DNA of 64,000 nt from an uncultured Pseudomonas sp. (GTDB taxonomy: Bacteria; Pseudomonadota; Gammaproteobacteria; Pseudomonadales; Pseudomonadaceae), in NCBI RefSeq assembly GCF_946885955.1, contig NZ_CAMPHI010000004.1, positions 62,001-126,000 on the forward strand, written 5' to 3'. Position numbers and translations under genes: made by a program. Below, one piece after another: positions 9,956-20,730 of the stretch; positions within the stretch are counted from its first letter, which is position 1; each line of letters starts with the position of its first letter. The notes below the pieces were generated by a model. It had not been told where the DNA came from and did not search any database. It saw nothing but the letters and a program-made list of their open reading frames with translations.

Positions 9956-10446
9956 TGGAACGGGTCTATATCGGCCTCGGCAGCAATCTCGCCGAACCCG
10001 TGCAACAGCTGCGCAGCGCCCTCGCGGCGCTGGCCGCGCTGCCGCACACGCAGCTGCTCGCCTGCTCTTCCTTGTATGCCAGCGACCCGCTCGGCCCCGC
10101 CGACCAACCGCGTTATGTCAATGCGGTCGCCATGCTCGACAGCGATCTGCAACCGCATGCCCTGCTCGACGCCTTGCAAACCATCGAGCTGGAGCAGGGC
10201 CGCACGCGCAAAGCCGAACGCTGGGGGCCGCGCACCCTCGACCTGGATATCCTGCTATTCGGCCAGCGAATACTCGACGACGCCCGCTTGCAGGTACCCC
10301 ACTACCATATGCACGCGCGGCCTTTCGTCCTTTACCCCCTGGCCGAACTCGCGCCCGGGCTGCGCCTGCCCGATGGCCGAGCACTCGACGAACTGCTTGC
10401 CGCCTGCCCTTTCGTCGGCCTCGAACGCCTGGGCGAAGCCCCGTAA
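9955..10446 (+). CDS. folK: 2-amino-4-hydroxy-6-hydroxymethyldihydropteridine pyrophosphokinase
   Basis: A 163-residue HPPK that transfers pyrophosphate from ATP to the folate pterin precursor. The N-terminus VYIGLGSNLAEP and the signature RWGPRTLDLDILLFG with its two metal-binding aspartates are intact, and the length is normal. Translation is coupled to pcnB through a TGATG overlap. In the usual Pseudomonas layout panB follows closely; here a 391-base gap carrying a palindromic repeat intervenes. Confidence 0.95.
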   Translation: MERVYIGLGSNLAEPVQQLRSALAALAALPHTQLLACSSLYASDPLGPADQPRYVNAVAMLDSDLQPHALLDALQTIELEQGRTRKAERWGPRTLDLDILLFGQRILDDARLQVPHYHMHARPFVLYPLAELAPGLRLPDGRALDELLAACPFVGLERLGEAP

Positions 10447-10837
10447 TCCGGCGGGTGCAGCGCCCTTTGATCGTTCCTCACCTCGAGGCGTCGAACCGTC
10501 CGCGTGGGAATGCAGTTGGCGACGCTCCGCGTCGCGGGGACGCAGAGCGTCCCAGGATGGGTTACCACGCTGGAGCGTGGGAACCAGCGAATACGGGTTG
10601 CTTGTCCACCGCTGGCACCCAGATGGCTGCCAGCAACAGCGCCCGCGACTCGCCGCAAGGCACCGGGTCGCGCTCTTCGCGGTAACGCCAGTAACGCCCG
10701 GTAACACCTGCAATTGACTTCATGTGCGCCCATCAGGACTATAGGCGTCCCGTTGCTCCGCACCGGTGCAAATTGAGGCCAATGCAGGCCATTTTGAAGC
10801 AGCCAGGCTGCTTGAACGCCTGAGTGAGGACGAGCTC
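10447..10837. other. 391-bp folK-panB spacer
   Basis: The spacer holds a palindromic repeat cluster (10501-10590), three direct GTAAC repeats at 10682, 10691 and 10701, and a weak -35/-10 pair (TTGACT 10714-10719, GACTAT 10737-10742) that could serve panB. No gene is visible on either strand. Confidence 0.55.
10501..10590. repeat. Palindromic REP-like repeat cluster
   Basis: Three small palindromes follow each other: GACGC-TCC-GCGTC (10521-10533), GACGC-AGA-GCGTC (10539-10551) and CCACGCT-GG-AGCGTGG (10565-10580). The composition, with GTGGGAA flanks, resembles a dispersed intergenic element common in Pseudomonas and relatives. Copy number cannot be seen here. Confidence 0.6.
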
Positions 10838-11638
10838 ATGTCTGACATTACCCTGACCACCCTGCAAAGCCTCAAACAGAGCGGCGAGAAGATCGCCATG
10901 CTGACCTGTTATGACGCCACCTTCGCCAAAGCGGCCTGCCAGGCCGGAGTCGATGTGCTGCTGGTCGGCGATTCTCTCGGCATGGTTTTACAGGGGCATG
11001 ACAGCACCCTACCGGTGACTGTCGCCGAAATGGCTTACCACACCGCCAGCGTCAAGCGCGGTAACCAGGGCGCATTGATTCTGGTCGACCTGCCCTTCAT
11101 GGCCTACGCCACCAGCGAACAAGCTCTTAACAACAGCGCCGTGCTGATGCAGGCCGGCGCCCATATGGTCAAGCTCGAAGGCGCGGCCTGGCTGGCCGAA
11201 CCGATTCGCCTGCTGGCCGAGCGCGGCGTACCGGTATGCGCGCACCTGGGGCTGACCCCGCAAGCGGTGAATATCCTCGGTGGCTATAAGGTCCAGGGTC
11301 GCCAGGAAGCCCAGGCGCGGCAGATGCGTGCCGACGCCATGGCCCTGGAGCAGGCCGGCGCGGCCATGTTGCTGCTCGAGTGCGTACCCAGCGAGCTGGC
11401 CGCGGAAATCAGCCAGGCGGTGAAGATCCCGGTGATCGGCATCGGCGCCGGCGGCGACACCGACGGCCAGGTATTGGTCCTGCACGACATGCTCGGCCTG
11501 TCCCTAAGCGGCCACATGCCCAAGTTCGTGAAAAACTTCATGATCGGACAGAGCAGCATTGCTGGCGCTATCGGCGCTTACGTCAAAGCAGTCAAAGAAA
11601 AAAGTTTCCCCGCAGCCGAACACGGATTCTCTGCATGA
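10838..11638 (+). CDS. panB: 3-methyl-2-oxobutanoate hydroxymethyltransferase
   Basis: A 266-residue ketopantoate hydroxymethyltransferase that uses methylenetetrahydrofolate to make ketopantoate, the first committed step to pantothenate. Family motifs [28 protein letters not shown], the Mg-binding residues and the [20 protein letters not shown] stretch are present. The start at 10838 has GAGGA eight bases upstream. The stop overlaps the panC start (ATGA), so panB and panC form an operon. Confidence 0.97.
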   Translation: MSDITLTTLQSLKQSGEKIAMLTCYDATFAKAACQAGVDVLLVGDSLGMVLQGHDSTLPVTVAEMAYHTASVKRGNQGALILVDLPFMAYATSEQALNNSAVLMQAGAHMVKLEGAAWLAEPIRLLAERGVPVCAHLGLTPQAVNILGGYKVQGRQEAQARQMRADAMALEQAGAAMLLLECVPSELAAEISQAVKIPVIGIGAGGDTDGQVLVLHDMLGLSLSGHMPKFVKNFMIGQSSIAGAIGAYVKAVKEKSFPAAEHGFSA

Positions 11639-12504
11639 ATACGGTTAAAACCGTGCGCGAATTGCGCGCTGCCGTCGCCCAGGCCCGCGCCGAAGGCAAA
11701 CAGATCGGCTTCGTACCGACCATGGGTAACCTGCATGCGGGTCACACCGCATTGGTGGAAAAGGCCACCCAGCGCGCCGATTTCGTGGTCGCCAGCATCT
11801 TCGTCAACCCGCTGCAATTCGGCCCCAACGAAGACCTCGACAGTTACCCGCGTACCCTCGCCGCCGATCAGGAGAAACTCTTCGAGGCCGGTTGCAATCT
11901 GCTGTTCACCCCCGACGTCGAAGAAATGTACCCCCAGGGCATGGCCGGACAAACCCGGGTCAGCGTTGCCGGCGTTTCCGAAGGTTTGTGCGGCGCCAGC
12001 CGGCCGGGTCATTTCGAAGGCGTGGCCACGGTGGTGACCAAGTTGTTCAACCTGGTACAGCCGGACCTGGCGATTTTCGGCCAGAAGGACTTCCAGCAAC
12101 TGGCGGTGATCCGCACCCTGGTGCACGACCTGAACATGCCGATCCAGATCATCGGCGAGCCCACGGTACGTGCCGATGACGGCCTGGCCCTGTCCTCGCG
12201 CAACGGCTACCTGAACGCCGACCAGCGCGCCGCCGCACCCGCCCTGTATCGCAGCCTGGTGCAAATGGCCGAGGCCATTCGCCAGGGTCAGCGCGATTAC
12301 CCGGCACTGATCGCCGCCGCCCAGGCGCAACAACAAGCTGCGGGTTTTCGCCCGGATTATCTGGAGGTACGCGAGTCGAGCAGCTTGCGCCCGGCCAGTG
12401 CCGATGACCGTCATCTGGTGATCCTGGTAGCGGCCTTTATTGGCAGCACGCGACTGATCGACAACCTGGCGTTCGATCTGGATAGCGCTGCAGCGAGCCA
12501 CTGA
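11635..12504 (+). CDS. panC: Pantothenate synthetase (pantoate-beta-alanine ligase)
   Basis: A 289-residue ATP-dependent ligase joining pantoate and beta-alanine. The adenylate-forming HxGH motif is in [17 protein letters not shown] near residue 35, and the KMSKS-like segment corresponds to [12 protein letters not shown]. It begins in the last codon of panB (ATGA overlap). The partner that makes beta-alanine, panD, normally follows in Pseudomonas but is missing here. Confidence 0.97.
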   Translation: MNTVKTVRELRAAVAQARAEGKQIGFVPTMGNLHAGHTALVEKATQRADFVVASIFVNPLQFGPNEDLDSYPRTLAADQEKLFEAGCNLLFTPDVEEMYPQGMAGQTRVSVAGVSEGLCGASRPGHFEGVATVVTKLFNLVQPDLAIFGQKDFQQLAVIRTLVHDLNMPIQIIGEPTVRADDGLALSSRNGYLNADQRAAAPALYRSLVQMAEAIRQGQRDYPALIAAAQAQQQAAGFRPDYLEVRESSSLRPASADDRHLVILVAAFIGSTRLIDNLAFDLDSAAASH

Positions 12505-12824
12505 ACAACCAATGGCAGCGAGGCGGGCAGGACAATGCCCGCCGAAACGCGGCGGCCCGTTGCGCCGGCGCCGGCATCCCCAGCAAAGGCTGAACCTTTT
12601 GCGCCGGCAGCGTCTCTTAGCCGAGACAAGGACGGGGCGCACCTCGACAGCCGCGAATACGCGCGATCCTTCCGGTCTCAAGCGGTCGCCGCTCCGGTCG
12701 TTACCTGCTGGCAACCAGACGCGTTGCAGCTTGCCCGCCACCGGGGTTAGCCAGTTAAACTCAGAGGCCGGATGCCTCCCGCCACAACTTTTGCCTCTCT
12801 CTCAGGACAAGGAATACGCCGCCG
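12505..12824. other. panC-pgi spacer lacking panD
   Basis: This 320-bp spacer occupies the place of panD (about 380 bp) in the familiar Pseudomonas order. No frame here encodes the PanD start or its self-cleaving Gly-Ser motif, and no degenerate copy is recognisable. The 3' part should contain the pgi promoter. I see no RNA gene. Confidence 0.6.
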
Positions 12825-14489
12825 ATGGCCGATCGCCCGCAATCTCACGCTGTCACCACCCTACCCGCCTGGCAGGCTCTGCACCAACACCGTGAGCAGA
12901 TGAACGACTTCAACATGCGTGAAGCTTTCGCCAACGATAGCCAGCGTTTTGCCCGCTATTCCCTGAGCAGCTGCGGCCTGCTGCTCGACTACTCGAAAAA
13001 CCTGATCAACGACAAAACCCTCGAACTGCTGGTGCAACTGGCCGAGCAGGCTGGCTTGCCGCAATCGATCGAAGCGCTGTTCAACGGCGAAAAGGTCAAC
13101 GGTTCGGAAGGCCGGGCGGCGTTGCACACCGCGCTACGCAGCCCGATCGGCAGGCGCCTGGAGCTGGACGGGGTCGACCTGATCCCCCAGGTCCATCAAG
13201 TGCTGCATCAAATGACCGAACTGGTCAGCCGCATCCACAGCGGGCTGTGGCGCGGCTACAGCGAAAAGCCCATCACCGAGGTGGTGAACATCGGCATCGG
13301 CGGCTCCTTCCTCGGCCCCCAGTTGGTTTCCGAGGCGCTGCGCCCGTTTACCCAGCGCGGTGTGCGTTGCCATTACCTGGCCAATATCGACGGCAGCGAG
13401 TTCCGCGACCTGACCGCGCGGCTGAACCCGGAAACCACGCTGTTTATCGTCTCCTCGAAATCCTTCGGCACCCTGGAGACCCTGAAGAACGCGATGGCCG
13501 CCCGCGAGTGGTACCTGGCCATGGGCGGCCCGGAAGTCCAGCTGCACAAACATTTCATCGCCGTGACCAGCAACACCAAGGCCGCCATCGAGTTCGGCAT
13601 CAAGGCGGAAAATATCTTCCCGATGTGGGACTGGGTCGGCGGCCGCTATTCGCTGTGGTCGGCGATCGGCCTGCCCATCGCCCTGGCCATCGGCATCTCC
13701 AACTTCAAGGAACTGCTGGCCGGCGCCTATGCCATGGACCAGCATTTCACCCAGGCGCCACTGGCGCAGAACATGCCGGTGCTGATGGCCCTGCTGGGCA
13801 TCTGGTACGGCAACTTCTGGGATGCCAAGAGCCAGGCGATCCTGCCGTATGACCACTACCTGCGTAACTTCACCAAGCACTTACAGCAGCTGGACATGGA
13901 GTCCAACGGCAAGTCGGTCCACCAGGATGGCAGCCCGGTCGACTTCAGCACCGGGCCGGTGATCTGGGGCGGCGTCGGCTGCAACGGCCAGCACGCCTAC
14001 CATCAGTTGCTGCACCAGGGCACCCAATTGATTCCGGCCGATTTCATCGTTCCAGTGAACAGCTTCAGCCCGCTGGCCGACCACCATCAGTGGCTGTTCG
14101 CCAACTGCCTGTCGCAGTCGCAGGCGCTGATGCACGGCAAGACCCGCGCCGAGGCCGAGACCGAGCTGCGCGCCAAGGGCTTGGATGAAACCGAAGTGCA
14201 GCGCCTGGCGCCGCACAAGGTGATCCCCGGCAACCGCCCGAGCAACATCCTCGTGCTCACCCGCGTGGCGCCATACAACCTCGGTGCGCTGGTGGCGTTG
14301 TACGAGCACAAGGTGTTCGTACAAAGCGCCATCTGGGGCACCAACGCCTTCGACCAATGGGGCGTGGAGTTGGGCAAGGAGTTGGGGCTGGGCGTCTATC
14401 AGCGCCTGACCGGCGAGACCGACGAGCCGGCCAGCGATGCCTCGACCCAGGGCCTGATCAACCATTTCCGCGAACGCCATCGCGGTTGA
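12825..14489 (+). CDS. pgi: Glucose-6-phosphate isomerase
   Basis: A 554-residue enzyme interconverting glucose-6-phosphate and fructose-6-phosphate. The sugar-phosphate binding stretches [14 protein letters not shown] and [13 protein letters not shown], the catalytic region [21 protein letters not shown] and the C-terminal signature [13 protein letters not shown] are complete. The ATG at 12825 is preceded by AAGGA at a rather long spacing of 11. The gene stands alone between spacers. Confidence 0.97.
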   Translation: MADRPQSHAVTTLPAWQALHQHREQMNDFNMREAFANDSQRFARYSLSSCGLLLDYSKNLINDKTLELLVQLAEQAGLPQSIEALFNGEKVNGSEGRAALHTALRSPIGRRLELDGVDLIPQVHQVLHQMTELVSRIHSGLWRGYSEKPITEVVNIGIGGSFLGPQLVSEALRPFTQRGVRCHYLANIDGSEFRDLTARLNPETTLFIVSSKSFGTLETLKNAMAAREWYLAMGGPEVQLHKHFIAVTSNTKAAIEFGIKAENIFPMWDWVGGRYSLWSAIGLPIALAIGISNFKELLAGAYAMDQHFTQAPLAQNMPVLMALLGIWYGNFWDAKSQAILPYDHYLRNFTKHLQQLDMESNGKSVHQDGSPVDFSTGPVIWGGVGCNGQHAYHQLLHQGTQLIPADFIVPVNSFSPLADHHQWLFANCLSQSQALMHGKTRAEAETELRAKGLDETEVQRLAPHKVIPGNRPSNILVLTRVAPYNLGALVALYEHKVFVQSAIWGTNAFDQWGVELGKELGLGVYQRLTGETDEPASDASTQGLINHFRERHRG

Positions 14490-14552
14490 TCCGGACGCGG
14501 CGCCAGCGCAGCCGGCGAGCGGGAATGTTTCCCACTCGCCGCGCTCTAACAG

Positions 14553-14640
14553 GCTGTTGAAAAACTACCTGCTAATCGCTGAGCGGCCAATGCGGCCTGC
14601 AGCCCAGTGCCAGGGCTGAGCAGCCGCTATACCAGCTGTT
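14553..14640. repeat. Possible IS/MITE end fragment
   Basis: The spacer upstream of acs contains AGGCTGTTGAAAAACTACC, a sequence often seen at the ends of Pseudomonas insertion sequences and their non-autonomous derivatives, followed by GC-rich dyads. No matching opposite end or target duplication is evident, so this may be a degenerate remnant. Confidence 0.35.
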
Positions 14641-14734
14641 TCCATAGCGCCTCGGCCGAGTTCGGCAAAAACCTGCCGAGCGTGTTTGCGATTTTTCGGC
14701 ATTGCGCTGGAGTGCTATGGTTTATCCACTGCGG

Positions 14735-14749
14735 AACAACAAAAAAAGG
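14735..14749 (+). promoter_or_regulatory. Candidate Hfq/Crc motif over the acs ribosome site
   Basis: AACAACAAAAAAAGG overlaps the presumed Shine-Dalgarno (AAAGG) about nine bases before the acs ATG. A-rich AAN-triplet runs at the ribosome site are the typical target of the Hfq/Crc repressor in Pseudomonas. Binding is inferred. Confidence 0.5.
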
Positions 14750-14757
14750 CCCCCGCC

Positions 14758-16695
<1,938 letters not shown>

Positions 16696-16720
16696 AGCGG
16701 CAAGCGTGCTGAAAGCTCGG

Positions 16721-16753
16721 AAGCGGCAAGCTTTTACTTGAAGCTTGCCGCTT
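16721..16753. repeat. Perfect 13-bp inverted repeat downstream of acs
   Basis: AAGCGGCAAGCTT (16721-16733) and AAGCTTGCCGCTT (16741-16753) pair perfectly around a 7-base loop; a further AAGCGGCAAGC precedes at about 16694. It could act as a transcript-end hairpin for acs, and its composition resembles AGCTTGCAGC-type dispersed repeats, a relaxed form of which appears between dapB and dnaJ. Confidence 0.6.
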
Positions 16754-16773
16754 GAACCTTGAAGCTAGCCGCC

Positions 16774-17652
16774 ATGGAATTTCTACGCCGTCATATCGAA
16801 AATCAGGTGCTCAGCCTCAGCGGTCTCGCCCTCGGTCAGATCGACTTCGAAAAGCCCCAAGGCGATCCCGGCCTATTCGGCCCGGATTCGGTGAGCTGGC
16901 AGGTGCACGGCGACTTCACCAGCATGCTGGTCGGCGGCATCAGCGCTCTGCTGCTGCAGGCGCTGCATCCGCTGGCGCTCGCAGGTGTGTGGGATCACTC
17001 GAACTTTCGCGACGACCTGCTCGGCCGCCTGCGCCGCACCGGCCAGTTTATCTCCGGCACCACCTATGGCTCGCAGGCCGATGCCGATTGGCTGATCGAC
17101 AAGGTCAAACGCATCCATCTCGGGGTCACCGGCATCGCGCCGGACGGCCGCCCCTATGCCGCCAGTGATCCGGCCCTGCTGACCTGGGTGCATGTGGCCG
17201 AGGTGCAGAGCTTTCTCCAGGCCCATTTGCGCTACCGCAACCCGCGGTTGTCTGGCGCCGACCAGGATCGCTACTACAGCGAAATTGCGCTGATCGCCGA
17301 ACGCCTGGGCGCAACTCAGGTACCGCGCTCACGCGCCGAGGTTGCCGCCTACCTTGCAGCCGTGCACCCGCAGTTGCGCTGCGAGGAACGCTCCCACGAG
17401 GTGCTGCGGATTCTCCTCGACGCCCCAGCCCCCAGCGCTATGGCCGCCCCGGCGGCCCGACTATTGATGCTGGCCGGCATCGACCTGCTGCCCGACTGGG
17501 CGCAAACCATGCTCGACCAGCGCATAGGCCCGACGCGTAGTCGCTTGATCCAGGGCGGTGTGCACAGCCTGGCACCGGTGCTGCGCTGGGCCGTGCGCAG
17601 CAGCGCCGCGCAGCGCGCGCACAAGCGCCTGGCACCCGTGCCTTCCGCCTGA
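16774..17652 (+). CDS. Oxygenase MpaB family protein (DUF2236)
   Basis: A 292-residue protein of the DUF2236 family, which includes the fungal MpaB oxygenase and the rubber oxygenase Lcp. Family landmarks are LLLQALHPLALAGVWDHSNF near residue 65, the YGSQADADWLIDKVKRIH segment and WVHVAEVQSFLQAHLRY, with histidines that could ligate haem. The true substrate is unknown. I chose the ATG at 16774; an in-frame TTG at 16759 is an alternative. It lies between acs and a thiolase, but separate promoters are likely. Confidence 0.8.
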   Translation: MEFLRRHIENQVLSLSGLALGQIDFEKPQGDPGLFGPDSVSWQVHGDFTSMLVGGISALLLQALHPLALAGVWDHSNFRDDLLGRLRRTGQFISGTTYGSQADADWLIDKVKRIHLGVTGIAPDGRPYAASDPALLTWVHVAEVQSFLQAHLRYRNPRLSGADQDRYYSEIALIAERLGATQVPRSRAEVAAYLAAVHPQLRCEERSHEVLRILLDAPAPSAMAAPAARLLMLAGIDLLPDWAQTMLDQRIGPTRSRLIQGGVHSLAPVLRWAVRSSAAQRAHKRLAPVPSA

Positions 17653-17747
17653 CCGGCCAGTTCGCGACTGGCCGCAAACACCGCCCGTATGCCAACATAG
17701 CGACCTTATGCGGCCCGCCGCGCTGGTATTTATGAGGTTCGGTTTTT

Positions 17748-18926
17748 ATGCAAGAAGTCGTCATAGTCGCCGCCACCCGCACCGCCATCGGCACCTTTCA
17801 AGGTGCGCTGGCGAATATCCCGGCCCCGGAATTGGGTGCAGCGGTGATCCGCCGCCTGCTGGAACAAACCGGCCTGAATGGCGCCGAGGTCGACGAAGTG
17901 ATTCTCGGCCAGGTGCTAACCGCGGGTTCCGGACAGAACCCGGCGCGCCAGGCGGCGATCCTCGCCGGCCTGCCCCATGCGGTGCCGGCACTGACCCTCA
18001 ACAAGGTGTGCGGCTCTGGCCTCAAGGCCCTGCACCTGGGCGCACAAGCGATCCGCTGTGGCGACGCCGAAGTGATCATCGCCGGCGGCATGGAGAACAT
18101 GAGCCTGTCGCCCTACGTGATGCCCGGCGCGCGCACCGGCCTGCGCATGGGTCACGCTAAGCTGGTCGATACCATGATCACCGATGGTCTGTGGGATGCG
18201 TTCAACGATTACCACATGGGCATCACCGCCGAGAATCTGGTGGACAAGTACGGCATCAGCCGCGAAGCGCAGGACGCCTTCGCCGCCGCCTCGCAGCAGA
18301 AGGCCTGCGCCGCCATCGAAGCCGGGCGCTTCGCCGACGAAATTACCCCGATCATGATTCCCCAGCGCAAGGGCGAACCTGTGGCCTTCGCCACCGACGA
18401 ACAACCACGCGCCGGCACCACTGCCGAATCCCTCGGCAAGCTCAAGCCGGCGTTCAAGAAGGACGGCAGCGTCACCGCTGGCAACGCCTCCAGCCTCAAC
18501 GACGGCGCCGCCGCCGTACTGCTGATGAGCGCGGAAAAAGCCAAGGCACTGGGCTTGCCCGTGCTGGCGAAAATCGCCGCCTACGCCAATGCCGGCGTCG
18601 ACCCGGCAATCATGGGCATCGGTCCGGTCAGCGCGACCAAGCGCTGCCTGGCAAAAGCCGGTTGGGATCTGCAGCAGCTCGACCTGATCGAAGCCAACGA
18701 AGCCTTCGCCGCCCAGGCTCTGGCCGTCGGCCAAGAGCTGGGCTGGGATGCGACCAAGGTCAACGTCAACGGCGGCGCCATTGCCCTCGGCCACCCCATC
18801 GGCGGCTCCGGCTGCCGCGTACTGGTGACCCTGCTGCACGAGATGATCAAGCGCGACGCCAGAAAAGGCCTCGCCACCCTGTGCATCGGCGGTGGACAAG
18901 GCGTGGCCCTGGCCATCGAACGTTGA
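17748..18926 (+). CDS. Acetyl-CoA C-acetyltransferase (thiolase)
   Basis: A 392-residue biosynthetic-type thiolase that condenses two acetyl-CoA to acetoacetyl-CoA or runs the reverse reaction. The nucleophilic cysteine C88 ([10 protein letters not shown]), H349 (GHPIGGSG) and C379 (CIGGGQG) are all present, as is the EANEAFAAQ motif. Length and residues match AtoB/PhaA. Without neighbouring PHB or ketone-body genes the pathway cannot be fixed; the same fold also serves in short-chain fatty acid or leucine breakdown. A strong terminator follows. Confidence 0.92.
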   Translation: MQEVVIVAATRTAIGTFQGALANIPAPELGAAVIRRLLEQTGLNGAEVDEVILGQVLTAGSGQNPARQAAILAGLPHAVPALTLNKVCGSGLKALHLGAQAIRCGDAEVIIAGGMENMSLSPYVMPGARTGLRMGHAKLVDTMITDGLWDAFNDYHMGITAENLVDKYGISREAQDAFAAASQQKACAAIEAGRFADEITPIMIPQRKGEPVAFATDEQPRAGTTAESLGKLKPAFKKDGSVTAGNASSLNDGAAAVLLMSAEKAKALGLPVLAKIAAYANAGVDPAIMGIGPVSATKRCLAKAGWDLQQLDLIEANEAFAAQALAVGQELGWDATKVNVNGGAIALGHPIGGSGCRVLVTLLHEMIKRDARKGLATLCIGGGQGVALAIER

Positions 18927-18944
18927 GCCGCAGCAGCTAGACGA

Positions 18945-18971
18945 AACGCCGGCCCTTGAGCCGGCGTTTTT
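18945..18971 (+). terminator. Rho-independent terminator of the thiolase gene
   Basis: AACGCCGGC (18945-18953) pairs with GCCGGCGTT (18960-18968), followed by a T run. Confidence 0.9.
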
Positions 18972-19089
18972 ATTGGCGAGCCATCGATAGCACTAATGTT
19001 TGCTATTGACCGCCTGCGTTTCTCAAGAGTCGGGCCGCGGCGCAACATTAGCCCCGTAGCCACTTACCCACTCTCCCGAGGACGCCCAC

Positions 19090-19503
19090 ATGAACAAGTA
19101 CCTGATCGCTTCCCTGCTCGCCGCCAGCCTGACCAGCAATGTTTTCGCCGCCGACGGCTTCGACCGCACCAGCATCAGCCGCGTCGCCGCCGATGGCTCT
19201 GATCGCACCAGCATCAGCCGTATCGCCGCAGACGGTTCCGACCGCACCGGCATCAACCGCATCGCCGCAGACGGTTCTGACCGTACCGGCATCAACCGCA
19301 TCGCCGCAGACGGTTCCGACCGCACCGGCATCAACCGCATCGCAGCCGATGGCTCTGATCGCACCGGCATCAACCGCATCGCAGCCGATGGTTCTGACCG
19401 TACCGGCATCAACCGTATCGCCGCGGACGGTTCCGACCGCACCGGCATCAACCGCGTCGCCGCCGATGGTTCTGACCGTACCGGCATCAACCGCATCGCC
19501 TGA
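19090..19503 (+). CDS. Secreted protein of nine tandem 13-residue repeats
   Basis: A 137-residue protein: a signal peptide of about 20 residues (MNKYLIAS start, cleavage near NVFA), one alanine, then nine units of DGSDRTGINRIAA. Units 1 and 2 read SIS in place of GIN, and units 1 and 8 have V for I; the last unit ends at the stop. There is nothing else in the mature protein. Each unit has two Asp and two Arg, so the chain is neutral and strictly periodic. The repeats differ almost only at synonymous positions, indicating selection on the peptide rather than a recent DNA expansion. It has its own terminator, so it is a single-gene unit. I recognise no characterised family; a cell-surface, fibrous or peptide-precursor role is speculation. 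Confidence 0.8.
   Translation: MNKYLIASLLAASLTSNVFAADGFDRTSISRVAADGSDRTSISRIAADGSDRTGINRIAADGSDRTGINRIAADGSDRTGINRIAADGSDRTGINRIAADGSDRTGINRIAADGSDRTGINRVAADGSDRTGINRIA
19153..19500. repeat. 39-bp tandem repeat, nine copies, in frame
   Basis: Nine contiguous 39-base units (the last lacking one codon) encode the 13-residue repeats. Codon choices form a mosaic: GAC/GAT, GGC/GGT, TCC/TCT and CGC/CGT alternate between units, with units 3 and 5, and 7 and 9, most alike, suggesting past gene conversion among units. Confidence 0.95.
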
Positions 19504-19525
19504 ATCACCGCTGCTGCGCAAACTA

Positions 19526-19555
19526 AAGGGCACCTTCGGGTGCCCTTGCTGTTTT
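19526..19555 (+). terminator. Rho-independent terminator of the repeat-protein gene
   Basis: AAGGGCACC (19526-19534), a TTCG tetraloop and GGTGCCCTT (19539-19547), followed by GCTGTTTTT. Confidence 0.88.
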
Positions 19556-19623
19556 TACCGGGCTCGCGTTGCGCCGGGAGATTCTTGATAAACTGCGCGC
19601 CCTTGTTTTCCGAGTCGCCGCGC

Positions 19624-20640
19624 ATGCCTTCTCTCGACCTGGCGCTGCGCGCCGCACTGAATAACCGCCAGGATCTACTCGCGGAACTGCATCGCCAGGG
19701 CACCGACTGCTATCGCCTGTTCCATGGCAGCCAGGAAGGCGCCGGCGGTCTGACCATCGATCGCTACGGCCCACAATTGCTGGTACAGAGCTTTCACCAG
19801 AGCCTGAGCCGCGATGAGCTGCTGCAACTCGCCGAGCAGTGCCAGGCCAGCCTCGCCGAAGAACTGCTGCTGGTCTACAACGACCGCTCCCGAGGCAACT
19901 CGCGGATCGACCGCAGCGACCCGGTGTACCAGGCCGAGCCGGCCGCCCTCGAAGATCTGATCGGCCACGAGTGGGGCCTGAACTACCGTGTGCGCGGTCG
20001 CCATGCCGGCCAGGACCCACTGCTGTTTCTCGACCTGCGCAACGCCCGCGGCTGGGTCAAACGCCACAGCGCCGGCAAGTCGGTGCTCAATCTGTTCGCC
20101 TACACCTGCGGCGTCGGCCTTAGCGCGGCGGCCGGCGGTGCCCGCGAGGTGGTCAATCTGGACTTCGCAGAAGGCAACCTGGCGGTCGGGCGCGAGAACG
20201 GCGCACTCAACCCCGAGTTGGCGCCGATGCAATTTATTCAGTCGGACTATTTCCCGGCGATCCGTCAACTGGCCGGCCTGCCGATCAGTGCCAGACGCGG
20301 GCAGAAGCTGCCGGCCTACCCGCGCCTCGAGCAGCGTCAATTCGATCTGGTCCTGCTCGATCCACCGGCCTGGGCCAAGAGCGCCTTCGGCACCGTCGAC
20401 CTGCTGCGCGATTACCAGAGCCTGCTCAAGCCGGCCCTGCTCGCCACCGCCGATGATGGCGTGCTGATCTGCTGCAACAACCTGGCGAAGGTCTCCCTGA
20501 GCGATTGGCGCGAACAGGTGCTGCGCTGTGCGGAAAAACTCGGTCGCCCGGTGCGCGATTGCCTGACGCTGACGCCCGCTGTGGACTTCCCGTCGATGGA
20601 CGGCCAACCGCCGCTGAAGACCCTGATCCTGCAGCTGTAA
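19624..20640 (+). CDS. Class I SAM-dependent methyltransferase (RlmI/RlmK-like)
   Basis: A 338-residue Rossmann methyltransferase. Motif I is SVLNLFAYTCGVGLSAAAGGA near residue 155, and motif IV is LVLLDPPAWAKS near residue 245, the pattern of the RlmI/YccW and RlmK group that modifies 23S rRNA. The preceding segment GGLTIDRYGPQLLVQSFHQ is the central domain of that group; the N-terminal PUA domain is short or absent. Substrate is therefore uncertain. The start at 19624 gives a compact N-terminus. Confidence 0.8.
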   Translation: MPSLDLALRAALNNRQDLLAELHRQGTDCYRLFHGSQEGAGGLTIDRYGPQLLVQSFHQSLSRDELLQLAEQCQASLAEELLLVYNDRSRGNSRIDRSDPVYQAEPAALEDLIGHEWGLNYRVRGRHAGQDPLLFLDLRNARGWVKRHSAGKSVLNLFAYTCGVGLSAAAGGAREVVNLDFAEGNLAVGRENGALNPELAPMQFIQSDYFPAIRQLAGLPISARRGQKLPAYPRLEQRQFDLVLLDPPAWAKSAFGTVDLLRDYQSLLKPALLATADDGVLICCNNLAKVSLSDWREQVLRCAEKLGRPVRDCLTLTPAVDFPSMDGQPPLKTLILQL

Positions 20641-20730
20641 AACGCCGCACAATCCTCAACGCTGGGGAACCGCTGAACTGCGGACGCATGCCATACTCAA
20701 AGGCATTTCTCATCGGAAGACGACGTGGTT

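Noticed and set aside
10255..10713. Possible genes in the folK-panB spacer
   Set aside because: Frames on both strands cross palindromic repeats, overlap folK and lack family matches or ribosome sites.
19153..19500. CRISPR array
   Set aside because: The 39-bp units are contiguous with no unique spacers and are an in-frame coding repeat.
19048..19703. Repeat-containing frames on the minus strand across 19.1-19.6 kb
   Set aside because: Any frame over a 39-bp tandem repeat is repetitive; only the plus-strand frame has a signal peptide, Shine-Dalgarno context, synonymous-site pattern and a terminator right after its stop.
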